From the NCBI GenBank assembly GCA_905221605.1, contig CAJNDS010002623.1, forward strand, positions 1,135,871 to 1,196,356: 60,486 nt of DNA, read 5' to 3'. Below the pieces are notes generated by a model that was not told where the DNA came from, searched no databases, and saw nothing but the letters and a program-made list of their open reading frames with translations. How positions within the stretch are numbered: position 1 is the first letter of the stretch; each line of letters starts with the position of its first letter. Positions 1-9,581 of the stretch are shown here, one piece after another. The stretch is from Symbiodinium natans (taxonomy: Eukaryota; Sar; Dinophyceae; Suessiales; Symbiodiniaceae). A program made the translations under genes and the position numbers.

Positions 1-282
1 AGCCCTAAACCCTAAACCCTACACCATAAACCCCAAACCCCAAGAAGGTACCCCTAATTTCGGAAACCCCCAGATGGCCTTGAGCTGCCAGGCTTACAAG
101 ATGGAATGGAAGATGCAGGGATGGGATTACTGGCTGCCGGGGTCCCAGATGAGAGCCTTTAGGTGACTCAAAGGCCCTAAACCCTAAACCCTAAAGCCTA
201 AACCCTAAACCCTAAACCATAAACCCTAAACCCTAAACCCTAAACCCGAAACCCTAAACCCTAAACCCTAAACCCTAAACAG
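1..282 (+). repeat. Telomere-like CCCTAAA tracts
   Basis: Degenerate CCCTAAA copies occupy 1-40 and a longer run occupies about 168-282, separated by roughly 125 bp of unique sequence. The unit is the plant/alga-type telomere heptamer. Because similar tracts recur in both orientations throughout the host part of the window, this is an internal array and not evidence of a chromosome end, even though it touches the window edge. Confidence 0.85.
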
Positions 283-305
283 AGTCGTCGCCATGCTTCT
301 TTCAG

Positions 306-390
306 GACATATGATGACTGCACGCCCCGCAGCACATCAACCTGCTATGTCTCGGGCTTCCCCGCCAGTCAGAGCTACTACACAGCGCAG
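306..390 (+). CDS. FnIII-like exon, E/F strands (partial gene)
   Basis: This short island follows a good acceptor (TTCTTTCAG at 297-305). In one frame it encodes CYVSGFPASQSYYTAQ, which matches the CxVxGLxSxTxY pattern of other islands here, for example CSVTGLQSYTVYQ at 3230-3274. In a fibronectin type III fold this would be strands E and F. The 3' border near 390 is uncertain. The next island, at 665, supplies a fitting F/G strand (VRMKESCTDP), so the two are probably adjacent exons. Assignment rests on the repeated pattern, not on a database search. Confidence 0.45.
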
Positions 391-491
391 AGCTCGGCGT
401 GTGCAGCCGCGAGTTCTAGGAGGCCTTTTGCGAGGCCTTTTCCGAAGGTCCTTATGAGAAACTACGAGGAACCAGGAGGAATCGCCAGCTC

Positions 492-652
492 TCTCTCTTG
501 CTCTCTTGCTCTCTTGCTCTCTTGCTCTCTTGCTCTGTTGCTCTCTTGCTCTCTTGCTCTCTTGCTCTCTTGCTCTCTTGCTCTCTTGCTCTCTTGCTCT
601 CTTGCTCTCTTGCTCTCTTGCTCTCTTGCTCTCTTGCTCTCTTGCTCTTTTC
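492..652 (+). repeat. Octamer microsatellite (GCTCTCTT)n
   Basis: About twenty near-perfect copies of an 8-bp unit lie between two FnIII-like islands, apparently inside an intron. Because eight is not a multiple of three, all frames stay open and encode artefactual SCSLALLL or REQESKRA repeats. These are not genes. Confidence 0.95.
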
Positions 653-664
653 TTACCATGCAAG

Positions 665-814
665 GTGCGGATGAAAGAGAGCTGTACCGACCCATTGGCA
701 GACAGTCCATGGGTCGAGTGGCCGGACTTCGTCCTCACCTGGCCGGAGCCAGCGCAGATCCCGAGCAACTTCACGGCTGTGGAACTTACAGCTTACAACT
801 TGCCCGACGCCCAG
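665..814 (+). CDS. FnIII-like exon, G strand and start of the next domain
   Basis: The island begins after CAAG and reads VRMKESCTDPLADSPW, the F/G signature (VRxxExCxD) found at several other places in the window. It continues through PAQIPSNFTAVELTAYNL, which resembles the start of a following FnIII domain. The likely end is CCCAG near 814. It probably continues the exon at 306-390 after an intron holding the octamer array. The product would be a multi-FnIII, probably extracellular protein; its identity is unknown. Confidence 0.5.
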
Positions 815-861
815 CGTAGCCCCCCCCCCGGAGCTTGCGACATGAGGGGTTTATGATAGTT

Positions 862-935
862 GGGGGGTACCTAATTTTGGGGTCCGTACTGTAAGGGGAT
901 CCTACTTTTTGGGGGTCTATATTAGGGAAGCCCAC
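862..935 (+). repeat. Small interspersed element, family A
   Basis: The sequence runs GGGGTACCTAATTTTGGGGT, then a GGGATCCTACTTTTTGGGGG segment, then TATTAGGG. Near copies of the same blocks in the same order recur at 7195, 27231 and, inverted, at 5945, 27478, 28213 and 35663. It lies between gene-like islands, so it is probably intronic. See the findings for the family. Confidence 0.6.
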
Positions 936-949
936 ATAAAGCTTCTCGT

Positions 950-2548
950 TTGTTCTTCACGTTACAGGAAACGAATGATGGCTTCTTGCCTTGGCTGACT
1001 TTGTGGCATTTCTTTCCGCTCTTCTTCTTGCTGAGGACGTTCACGTTCGAGCCGGGCTTGGGCTTGGACTGCACGTGGTCTGCTTGGGAGGTGCAATGCA
1101 CTCAGGGACACCAAAAAAGGAGGCAGCAACAGCATGTAGAAGATTTAGCTACGCAGGTGCAGCTTCTACAAGGGGATGGCGGCCCGCCCGGACCCTGTGA
1201 CCGTTTGCTGGTGCGGCTGTTGGTAGCTACACAGCACTCTATAGCACCCATATATAACAATAATACATATATGTATAATTAAATAAATAAATATACATAA
1301 AGAAATAAGCATGTATATATATATATATATATTTTTTTTTTTAGTTGGACCCTTGTCATGCTGTGGCCGCTCCAGTGCAAGCTTTTGGGAGTACTGAAGT
1401 GCGCAATCTCCTCAAATTACTGGCCTATATCCTCCGGCCATGTCCATCGTTCCCAGCTCGGCGGTGACGCTGGCTGGTGCGGATAAAGCGGTGCGCGCGG
1501 GCATAGCTGCAGCCGAGAAGTCAGGCCCGTGCCGGAAAGCCAGGGTTGTTGCCTCAAAAAAAGGATCAGGGGTTCTATAGATGTCTGCAGGCATCTCAGC
1601 CGCTTGCTGATTCAAAGTATGTCGCTGCTGTTGCCAGCATGTACGAAACCTGGCAGGTTGGAAAGTCACTGTCGCAATCTGCGATGCTGGTGGAAACCTG
1701 ATCGCGCTGCACCGCATGGATGGCTGCATGCCCATCGGTGCTGAGATCGCGACAGAGAAGGCACGGTCGGCAGTCCTTTTCGCCCGGGATGCTGGCCTGC
1801 ATTCTGGCAGGATCTTTCCAAGCCTTTCAGTGAGCCTCACAGAGTGGGGGTTTAGGGTTTCGGGGTTGAGGGTTTGGGGCTTAGGGTTTAGGGGTTTAGG
1901 GATATTCCGACATATCCCAAGGAGACAAAGATGTTGGAAGCCGCCGTGAACGGAGACAAGTCGAACGGCGGCGAGCGTGCCGCGCTGCTCACATCTGGCC
2001 GGGTGCTCATGGAAGGCGGAGTGCCTCGGTAGGCCCTCGGGATATTTTATATAATTTCCCCCTTATCGGGTTTGAGAGGATCATATTCTTGGGATGTTTT
2101 ATGTTTTCCCATATTATGTACTCTAAACCCTAAACCCTAAACCCTAAACCCTAAACCCTAAACCCTAATAGTCTAAGAGGATCGTATGTAGGAATATCTT
2201 TCAGAGGGATTTTAGGGGCCATCCTAGGTGCCGATCATTGACCCAAGCCACGGGCGGATCATCGGCGCGTGCGGCGTCTCCGGCGTGACTTTGTCATCGT
2301 GGGATTTAGGGTTTAGGGTTTAGGGTTTAGGGTTTAGGGTAACATTTTTACATTTTTCAGGGTACTTAAGCTCAATAAGGAGTAGAAATTCAAATTTTTC
2401 AGACTGTCCCGACCATGAACTAGGTGAAGCCCAACGAAGACGCGGCAGTTGCCAAAGCGGCAGTCGAGAGCCTGGCGCCCTCTTCCAAGCTTTGAAGGGT
2501 CTGATGTGCGGTTCGCACCAAAGGCCCAAAGAGCCCAAGTTATCCCTT
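950..2548. other. No confident gene; AT microsatellite and host unique sequence
   Basis: This stretch contains an AT-rich microsatellite block (1253-1342, TA dinucleotides followed by a T run), two short CCCTAAA/TTTAGGG runs (about 1850-1900 and 2108-2168) and GC-balanced unique sequence. Some unique pieces (about 1395-1560, 1930-2030 and 2410-2500) may be further exon fragments. None shows a motif clear enough to call. Confidence 0.5.
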
Positions 2549-2662
2549 AATTGAGGAGTACATACCCTTAGGTTGTATAGGGATCCCCTTAATTCAGGGG
2601 ATGTACCTTATTAATTTGTGTCATTAAGGAGTATCTACCCTTAGGTTGTATAGGGATCTCCC
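2549..2662 (+). repeat. Direct repeat pair, about 75-bp spacing
   Basis: The block GAGGAGTACATACCCTTAGG followed by TTGTATAGGGATC occurs at 2552-2584 and recurs, slightly diverged, at about 2626-2658. It could be a short tandem duplication or a small interspersed element that has duplicated. No coding signal is seen. Confidence 0.6.
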
Positions 2663-2952
2663 TGAGGATGTACGTGAACTTGTATAGGGGTCCTGAAGAT
2701 GATTGAAGGTGCGTTCCTGAATTCGGAGGGTATTGGGCTCTTTGGGGATGAGGCACAGGAGGCACCAGCGGGCGCCTTTTCCCCCCGGATTTTCCAGGTC
2801 GGCTCTGCTTTCGCCTTAACAGAACAGGCGAGGGGTCGGCACGATTCCCGACCAGCGAGGCGGCGGAACACAGCAAAAGGCGCTCTTTCTCAGTGCTTCC
2901 ACTTCAAATCCACACATCTTGGGGCTGAGTTCAGGGGTGCTGTGTAGTTGTA

Positions 2953-3026
2953 GGGTTTAGGGTTTAGGGTTTAGGGTTTAGGGTTTAGGGTTTAGGGTTT
3001 AGGGTTTAGGGTTTAGGGTTTAGGGT
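2953..3026 (-). repeat. Telomere-like TTTAGGG array
   Basis: About ten perfect TTTAGGG units, opposite in orientation to the array at the window start. It lies upstream of the FnIII-like exon ending at 3274. Confidence 0.9.
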
Positions 3027-3109
3027 TGTAGCCCTGCAGGCATTGCAGGCCCTCTTTCGTCAATGCTGTTGCTTGCGGTGATTGCTTCTCAAGGCTGGCG
3101 ACAGACTGG

Positions 3110-3274
3110 ATGGACTTGACAGAATGCTATCTTCCTTTCCGGGAGAATGTCCGGGACTTGGCCTTGCGATCCGCATCCCGCCTTAATTATTGCTTCCAGA
3201 GTTGCAGAGATGTTCGTGATCATGGACAGGTCACCTGCAGCGTTACAGGTCTGCAGAGCTACACGGTCTATCAG
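3110..3274 (+). CDS. FnIII-like exon, E/F strands
   Basis: The 3' part encodes QVTCSVTGLQSYTVYQ, the clearest E/F signature in the window. It stops at CAG (3274). A 66-bp intron with GC-AG borders (3275-3340) then joins it in frame to GTGCGTGTG at 3341, giving continuous YTVYQ-VRVREVC across the junction. That clean in-frame join is the main evidence that the islands are exons of one gene. The 5' border is not defined; the open frame from 3110 may include intron. Confidence 0.55.
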
Positions 3275-3340
3275 GCAGCCGCGCGTCCAGCCTTGCGTGC
3301 TCTTCTTCGATTGCAGTGGGCCGTCTGAACCTTTTGGCAG

Positions 3341-3430
3341 GTGCGTGTGAGGGAGGTGTGTACGGACTTCATCTACGACAGTGACTGGGGCTACTCGGAC
3401 CCCATCAAGACGACTATGCCCGTTCAAGCT
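3341..3430 (+). CDS. FnIII-like exon, F/G strands
   Basis: After the acceptor TTTTGGCAG the frame reads VRVREVCTDFIYDSDW, then GYSDPIKTTMPVQA, a typical end of an FnIII domain. It is followed by GGTATGCC, a plausible GT donor. Thirty codons, phase 0 at the start. The Cys in ExC pairs conceptually with the Cys of the E strand in the previous exon, a pattern repeated in other islands and probably a disulfide of this subfamily (inference). Confidence 0.6.
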
Positions 3431-3615
3431 GGTATGCCAGTTGCCGTGGCCTCAGTCGAATGAGGGGGTTTCGGTGTGACGTCTTGAGTTGATTGCTTCC
3501 CTGGCCCCTTCCGCTAAACCCTAAACCCTACACCCTAAACCCAAAACCCTAAACCCTAAAGCCTAAACCCCAAACCCTAACACCCCTAAACCCTCCACTG
3601 AAAGAGGACCTGCAG

Positions 3616-3670
3616 ATCGTCCCGAACTCCATCACTGCCTTCTTCTTCGACGTGTGGTGGAAGGTGCCCC
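3616..3670 (+). CDS. FnIII-like exon, A/B strands
   Basis: After CTGCAG the frame reads IVPNSITAFFFDVWWKVP and ends at a GT donor (CCGGTGACAG). A proline-led A strand followed by an alternating B strand ending in a Trp is how FnIII domains begin. It is very short, as expected if each domain is split over several mini-exons. Confidence 0.4.
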
Positions 3671-3719
3671 GGTGACAGGCGTTGTCGAGAATGGCAGAGG
3701 CTTAGGGGGTTTAGGCGGT

Positions 3720-5825
3720 TGAGGGTTTAGGGTTTAGGGTTCAAACCCTAAACCCTAAACCCTAAACCCTAGGGTTCAGGGCTTAGGAGCACGACAGCAA
3801 AAAAGGGGCAAGGTGCACGAACTGAGTTACCCAGCGATCACTTCGCCCACTGAACGCAAAGCTAAACTCTGCACACCCCTTTTTGCCCTCGAGCCCCACA
3901 ACCATCAACTTTACCGGTTCTGAGTCGGGAGGGAAGTAGGTACCCTACATTCCTGTAGAATCCCATCTAAGGCGCCCAAGTCCCTTGTTCCATAGGAAGA
4001 GCCCTGAACCCCCGAAGTTGTTCCAGGCCGGTGCCAGCGGGCAATGCATCTTCAAGGAGTGGGTGCGGGCCCCGTTGCTGGGTTCCAGCAGATGTGGCGG
4101 AGGACCCCAGACTCCCCTCAAGCCTCCAAAGAACCCCTAGCTCAAACGGTAAACGTTTAGGGATCGTTTAGGGTTTCGGGTTTCGGGTTTAGGGTTTCGG
4201 GAGTCGGGTTTCGGGTTGAAGAACTAGGAAGCTTCATCTTGCTGTCCACTGATTGACATGCCCCCTAGCTGCTCCTAGGCACGCCTCTCAGCCCGCAAGG
4301 TTATGGAGGTGTACCAGACCTCGCCAGAGCCCGATGACTGGGCCTTCGCACCCCTCCCGGCGTTCCAAGATCCCTCGGGCGTCTGGGCGGCGCCCCCGGT
4401 CATTCCCGGTGCTGGGGGCCGAAGGGCCCTGAGTTTATATGCTCACGTGCGCTGGGTTTCTCAAACTGGGGTTTCATCTCTTGGGCCTGGAGTCAGTCTC
4501 GAGGGGCGAGATCGAGGGTTGAACAGTCGAAAGCTACGCAGGAGCAGAGATTAGAACCCCCTCAGAGGCAAACAGGCAAGGGAGTTAATTCTCGAACCGC
4601 GAGAGCTTGCATAGCCTCGCAGAAGCAACTGCGCGCTCCAAACGGATCCAAACGGTTGGCGTAAGCTCGCATATGAGAAAACCCGAAGCACGAGCCGAAA
4701 CCGCGTAAGCCAAAACGAGAACCATGGCGCTTCAGCGAAAACTCGAAGTGGGCAAGCTCGCGGAATCAGAATCCTTACAGGCAAGAACTTCCCTCACTGT
4801 AGGTTTTTTTGTCGCCGCCCACAGGTGTTTTAGCAGTCGCCGCAACAAGAAGAGGCATGCCCAAAACCCGAAACCCCTAAGCCCGAGACCCTAAACCCCT
4901 GATTAGAGCCTAGAAACGGCGTGCAGGGTCAGTCCCTGAGTCACAGGAGGTACTCAGATTTCCCTAAGAGGTTCCTAGCCCAAATTCCACAAGAGCAGGG
5001 GAGGTGCGAGTCGTTGCCCACTCTGGGTGAGTAGGGGGTGCCTAGGTCCTGGGTCCTTGAGTTCACGCACTTTCAGCTCCGAATTCCATCCGACGCGCCC
5101 CGCTAAAGCCCGAAACACCGTAAACCCCAAACCCCAAACCTAAACCCTACACCCTGAACCCTAAACCCTAAACCCTAAACCCTAAACCCTAAACCCCAAA
5201 CCCAAACCCCTAAACTCTAACCTAAACGCTGAACCCTGAAGCCTAAACAGCCAGTCCCAGGTCCGGCATGCCTGCGGTGCGTCGCGCGAGCGGCCTCGCT
5301 GCCGCCCAGGCGAGGTGGGTTGGGAGCCTCTCTTTGTTAGGGTTTAGGGTTTAGGGTTTAGGGGAACATCCCAAGTTTCGGGTCGAGGGTCTAGGGTTTA
5401 GGGTCCCTCCTCCTGTCCTCTTTGCAGCACCACGTGTATCCCAAAGCCCTGAACACAATCCACCCCCCCCCCCCTCCCTCCTCCCTTCCCCCCCCTCCAA
5501 AAAAACAAGAAGAAACCCCAAACCCTCAAATCCCCTAAACCCTCTAAGCACAAAGCGCCTTCAAGCCGCTTCCAATCTCTGTCCGAGGCGACCTGCCACG
5601 GACGCAGGGGCCCTCAGAGTGTCCGTTCAGTTGTGATCCATAACATACAGTTATGTTGGATCCACCAGTGTGCACTGGTAGGTCGAAAGCTTAGTCCGGC
5701 CCATGTACTCCCCAAGACATCAAAGACCTAAACCCTAAACCCCAAACCCCAAACCCCAAATCCCAAACCCCAAACCCCAAACCCCAAACCCTAAACTCTG
5801 AATCCTAAACCCGAAACCCTAAACC
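3720..5825. repeat. Host DNA with mixed telomere-like tracts; no confident gene
   Basis: CCCTAAA or TTTAGGG tracts lie at about 3718-3790, 4860-4905, 5113-5245, 5337-5403 and 5728-5829, several degenerate (CCCCAAA, CCCGAAA). Between them is unique sequence with weak open frames (for example 4303-4554) but no recognisable domain. A short GGGGAACATCCCAAG (5361-5375) matches the right end of the family B element at 18741-18838. Confidence 0.6.
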
Positions 5826-5828
5826 CTA

Positions 5829-5881
5829 AGCGGATGAAGTCGAGGCTGAAGCAGAACTCCACATACGCTGTGCGGATTCAG
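5829..5881 (+). CDS. FnIII-like exon, F strand
   Basis: The frame encodes LKQNSTYAVRIQ and stops at CAG (5881). A GC-AG intron (5882-6152) joins it in frame to GAGACCTGCACGGAC, giving YAVRIQ-ETCTDPNANG, the same VRxxExCxD signature as at 665 and 3341. The intron contains a family A interspersed element. Confidence 0.55.
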
Positions 5882-5944
5882 GCGTCCTGGCGGTGTCGGG
5901 CTGTCCGGTCAGAGAAGCAGCAAATCTTTGCCTCTTCGAAGTGT

Positions 5945-6042
5945 TGATAAGGGGGTTTACGAAAATAAGGGACCCGTAAGAAACACCTCCAAATAGTAGG
6001 ATCCCTAATTTTAAGGACCCCAGAAATAGGTGCCCCCCCAAT
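5945..6042 (-). repeat. Family A interspersed element inside an intron
   Basis: Inverted relative to the copies at 862 and 7195: GGGACCC, TAGTAGGATCCCTAATTT, AAGGACCCC and a C-rich end appear in reverse order. It sits wholly within the inferred GC-AG intron 5882-6152, which suggests that this family inserts in introns or generates them. Confidence 0.55.
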
Positions 6043-6152
6043 GTATAAGGTGCTCGGGGAACAGGAAGTGTAAGCAGCCTTCTCTAAGTGGTGGAGAAAA
6101 GCATGCCGCCAAGCCCGAGCCCTTAGCCGCTTGGCCTGCTCTTGCGTCGCAG

Positions 6153-6215
6153 GAGACCTGCACGGACCCAAATGCCAATGGCGAGTTCACGATGCTGCAG
6201 GAGAACGTCGTCGCC
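6153..6215 (+). CDS. FnIII-like exon, G strand
   Basis: After CGTCGCAG the frame reads ETCTDPNANGEFTMLQ and continues to about 6215, where a TTTAGGG array begins (6228). It completes the F/G hairpin begun in exon 5829-5881. No other function is visible. Confidence 0.5.
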
Positions 6216-6369
6216 CAAGTCGCTCTCGGGTTTAGGGTCTAGGGTTTAGGGTTTAGGGTTTAGGGTGCAGGGTTTAGGGTTGGGGCTCAAGCCTTGGATT
6301 GAAAGGTTGGTGAAGACTGCTCGACTTCATGCAGCAAGGTCACGACCATCATTGCCACCGTTCCCGCAG

Positions 6370-6470
6370 ATGCGCCCGAGAATCTCACCGTGAGCAATGA
6401 GACGGTGGAGCACTCAATCAATCTCCTTCTTCATCTGGCTGTCACCACAGTTCATGTGCATTGCTCCCTC
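6370..6470 (+). CDS. FnIII-like exon, A/B strands
   Basis: After GTTCCCGCAG the frame encodes APENLTVSNETVEHSINL. APxNLxV followed by a Thr/Ser-rich turn is the classical beginning of an FnIII domain. The 3' border is not clear, and the following bases read LLLHLAV before the match is lost. Confidence 0.5.
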
Positions 6471-6628
6471 TTGAAGGCATATACCTTCTTGCTGGAGTTT
6501 GATGCCGGTGATGCATACGTGGGCTCCCTACCCGGTTTCGTCGCCCTTTAGGTTTAGGGTTTCGGGTGTAGGGCTCCATTTGCTCTTCCTTGAACCCAAA
6601 CCCTGAACCCTTTCGCGACTCTGGCAAG

Positions 6629-6678
6629 GACTGCTACTTCACTGGCTGGGCTGTGGAGGTGCTTCATGTCATTCGTGT
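6629..6678 (+). CDS. FnIII-like exon, C strand
   Basis: After CTGGCAAG the frame starts with GAC TGC and encodes DCYFTGWAVEVLHV. The pattern DCxFxxWxV recurs at 11457 (DCLYQKWLVEI), 16770 (DCRFRNWTVED) and 33086 (DCYCSEWNIFV). Each is a mini-exon or lies inside one, which is good evidence for a repeated exon set. Confidence 0.5.
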
Positions 6679-6769
6679 CTCATGGTACCGGTTGCTGCCT
6701 TCGTTGTAGCGTTAGAGTGCTGCAGCGTTGAATCCCTTAACCCGAAAAGCCCCCTCATGCCCTCGTGAG

Positions 6770-6879
6770 GTGAGGGAGAACTGGACGGAAGGCAACTTCA
6801 GCAACGAGACCAACTACACGGCCGCTTGGTCTTTGGGGCAAGATTGGACGGCCGCACGTCCTGTGGTCTGGTGGAACAA
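6770..6879 (+). CDS. FnIII-like exon, G strand
   Basis: After CTCGTGAG the frame encodes VRENWTEGNFSNETNYTAAW and continues without stop to about 6879. The VRExxxxG start fits the F/G signature, but the usual Cys is Trp here, so this copy is either diverged or decaying. Two NxT sequons suit an extracellular protein. Confidence 0.4.
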
Positions 6880-6930
6880 ACCCTAAGCCTTAAACCCTAA
6901 ACCCTAAACCCTAAACCTCAGGCACACAAA

Positions 6931-7005
6931 ATGGAACCTAAGGAGTTGAACTACTCGCTCTGGGTGCCACGTGATGAGTGCAAGAATGAGGAGCCTGCCG
7001 CAAAG
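6931..7005 (+). CDS. FnIII-like exon, E/F/G strands
   Basis: The frame encodes MEPKELNYSLWVPRDECKNE, matching the LxxxxxYxLxVxxxC spacing of an F/G hairpin in a single exon. It follows a CCCTAAA tract ending at about 6918. Borders are approximate. Confidence 0.45.
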
Positions 7006-7194
7006 GGCGCGCCCCAAACCCTTAGAAGCCTTAAACCTTCAGCGTTTTTCTGATACAGGCTTTGTATATCAGGGTTCCCGATATCAAAGGACCCCAAAGT
7101 CCTTGCTTAGAACAACGCTGAACTACGCCGGAGCTTCCTTGCCGGCGAACCTTGTGTCTGTTGATAAAACTTACTTGGTCGTCTATATTAGGCC

Positions 7195-7305
7195 TCTAAT
7201 ATGGTGGTCTCCGAAATCAGTCAGGGTACCTTATTTGGGGTAAGGGAATCCTACTATTTGAGGGTCCATACTGGGGGTTCCCCTATTTTCGTCAGCCCCC
7301 ATACG
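7195..7305 (+). repeat. Family A interspersed element
   Basis: A fuller copy of the family: CCGAAATCAGTCAGGGTACC, TTATTTGGGG, GGGAATCCTACTATTTGAGGG, then CCCCTATTTTCG and CCCCC. The ends GGGGxTTTCCGAAAT and TATTTTCGxxxxCCCC are roughly complementary, so the element may be a short foldback or MITE-like unit of about 100-110 bp. Confidence 0.6.
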
Positions 7306-7856
7306 AGTGGGCTGCGTCGGCTGCCGTTCGCAGGAGGCATTCCCTCGGAATCGCATGCGCCCGGATCTCGGCATCTCGCGAGTTGACGCCGCCACGGCCA
7401 TCAGGGTCGGCCGTTCGCGTCTTCCGTTAGCCCTATAAATGCTGCACCCTAAGGTCCAGCAGGATTTTTGGGGGTTTTGTTAGGGTTTAGGGGTTCCGGT
7501 CTTTAGGATTTAAGGGGCTTAGGGTCCAGGGTCTTAGCCCTACTGGGCCCTCAACCCAGGGCTTTCTGTTTTGCGCAAGGCTGCGTGGTGCCCAGACTGC
7601 GGAAACACTCGATCTACGATGCGAAGGCTTTTCCCTTGTCTTGAGGGGCCTTTGGATCCGATTCGGTGGGTTCAGGGTTTGGGGCATCGTGCTCCCTCCG
7701 TTGCAATAGGCGGCCTCTTGCATCTAGGGTACTCCAACTGGGTCAACTTTTTTTGGGGGGAAATGGTCATCCGCCGTTCTCCGGAAAGTTGAATGAACAA
7801 GTGTAGGCATCCGAGAAACTGAGCCCACCAACCCCGGACGCATCTGTTGCCTTTAG

Positions 7857-7941
7857 TGGAGGTGCGCGAGACCTGCTACGATGGCTACACCACCTTGCTG
7901 GACAGCGACTTCAGTTCCGAGCTGCCAGACCGCCAGGCCGG
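7857..7941 (+). CDS. FnIII-like exon, F/G strands
   Basis: After GCCTTTAG the frame reads VEVRETCYDGYTTLLDSDF and SSELPDRQ, an F/G signature (VRETCxD) followed by the variable acidic loop seen in other copies. It ends near CGCCAG (7935-7941). Confidence 0.55.
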
Positions 7942-8037
7942 GTTTGTGGGTTTCGGTTTAGAGGAGAGGATGTACGGGTTTAGGGGGGGTTACATCGGGG
8001 TGCGGATGCAGAGTACATTCTTCCCGGACTCCTGCAG

Positions 8038-8105
8038 AGCTAGTGAACAGAGCCCACACTCAGCAGCAATCACAGTGGACTGGAATGCCAACCACGGACA
8101 CAAAC
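8038..8105 (+). CDS. FnIII-like exon, A/B strands
   Basis: After CTCCTGCAG the frame encodes ASEQSPHSAAITVDWNANHG. An xxITVDWNAN segment is a B strand with its conserved Trp. It parallels SFELAWSAGDP at 10784 and FTLNVKWDPGDP at 18895. Confidence 0.5.
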
Positions 8106-8507
8106 CTTTCGGGCTTTCGGGTTTTGGGGTCCCTAAACCCTAAGACCTAAAAACTACAACCCTGAACCCTGAACCCTAAACCCTCGTGTCGTCAAGTTGC
8201 CGTAGCAGCCCGATGCAACATGCCGCCGACTCGGTGCTCGCGGCAAGACTGGCAATTACATTCGCGAGCTGATGGTATGTCATGTTGCAGTCACGGGAGC
8301 ATGCTGCGAATCGGAGAGCTCTTGCTGCATGGCTTCTGGTGCAAATCTCTGCAGGACGTGACCGGTGAAAAGATCTCAAAGCATTATAAAGCATGTGTCC
8401 TGATGCAACCTTGAGAAGTCCCCTGCCCTGGCTGAGAGAAAACGAAGCCCGCCACGCCAGGAGCGCAGGAGAGTGCCGTCTCGGGACACCCGTGCTGGTC
8501 AGCAGAC

Positions 8508-9581
8508 TTGGCTCCGGCAGTCAAGCCATTGACTCCACAGCGCTGTTGTGCCAACCCACCCTTTGGGGATCCGGGCTGCTGGGTGCAGGGCCTCAGCTTT
8601 GACCTCTGCTGCACTCGTTGGCTACACCCTCGCCTTGCAGACCGTGTGCACGAGAACCTGAAGCTCGATGTGGATGAGTGCATGCGAGAACCGGCGCCTC
8701 ACACGCAGCCGAGCGCCGAGTGCAGGGAGTCTGCTTACGCTGCCACCGAAGGCACTCGCGTGGGTCGGCTCATCTGGTGCGCCGTTGTGAGGGGGCGTGT
8801 ATCCCGCGTCTTCGACATGTTTGTCGGCTCCGGTTGCAGTGCGGCCACCGCGGCCGCGGCCATGTCGGCACGTGCAGGACAGGGAGCAGAGCAGGCGCAG
8901 CGTGCCGTCGTGATCGGCTTCGAGGATCCGGAGCCCCAGCGTGCACGCAGGGCGCGCGCGGCGCTGGCGCCCTGGCGGCCGAGGCGCCTTCCCGTCGGCG
9001 GCACCCGCCTGCAGCGCCTGCAGCGCTTGCGCGCTGCCAGCCTGCGCCTGCGAAGCCTGATGGACTCGGGCTCGGGCTCCAAGGATGCCCAGGTTTCCGT
9101 GGGAATCCTGGCCGGGCCGCTGCGGCCGAACAGCAGCGACTGCACGTTGTGCTCCTCGCTGTGGGCCTTGGACTGCCCGGAGCGCTGTGTTTACGAGTTC
9201 GGTGCCATCGAGGCGGCCTGTGAGGGTTTGAGGGGCGTGGACCTGGTTTTCCTGGACTCCGACGGCTCCGCGGCAGACGGCTGGCTGGTGGAGTGGCTTC
9301 AGGACCTTTTGAGTTGCAATAGCAAATGATTATGCAGGATTACATGACATAAACAGTTTGCACACGTCTTTGGGTACGAGAGCTGATCTTGCAAAGAAAA
9401 GCTGCAAAAGGTGGAGAAGGCCTGCGCGCCTCGGCTGGTGCTGCTGCTGAACCTGTCGTTGCCAAACCACGGGGCCTGGATCAAGGAGCGGCTTCTTGCT
9501 TTGGGCTACACCGAGATCTGGTGGGACCGGATGCTTCTGAACCAAGGCAGGGTCGTCGGGCTGTTGCGTAGGTTGTGCTAG
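8508..9581 (+). CDS. SAM-dependent methyltransferase-like protein, two exons
   Basis: The first exon is open from ATG 8508 (or from an acceptor AG at 8520) to 9302. The second is 9411-9581 and ends in TAG. The best join is CTTCAG|GACC ... GCAAAAG|GTGGAG, a GA-AG intron of 108 bp, giving EWLQ-VEKACAPRLVLLLNLSLP in frame. Near residue 103 is VFDMFVGSGCSAATAA, resembling a Rossmann motif I, and near the exon end is VDLVFLDSDGSAADGW, an acidic motif typical of class I methyltransferases. The N-terminus carries CCANPPFGDPGCW and LSFDLCC, a Cys-rich segment. The second exon looks like the closing strands of a methyltransferase fold (LVLLLNLSLPNHGAWIKERL). Codon use is GC-rich like the host. The substrate is unknown and the true 5' end may lie in an upstream exon. 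Confidence 0.55.

Noticed and set aside
1-282. True chromosome end
   Set aside because: The same repeats occur internally in both orientations across the window, so their presence at position 1 is not evidence of a telomere.
337-856. Overlapping open frames on both strands with SCSLALLL or REQESKRA repeats
   Set aside because: They are translations of an 8-bp microsatellite, open in every frame.
4303-4784. Two frames of 77-83 codons on opposite strands
   Set aside because: No domain, no exon signature and no codon bias that separates them from chance.
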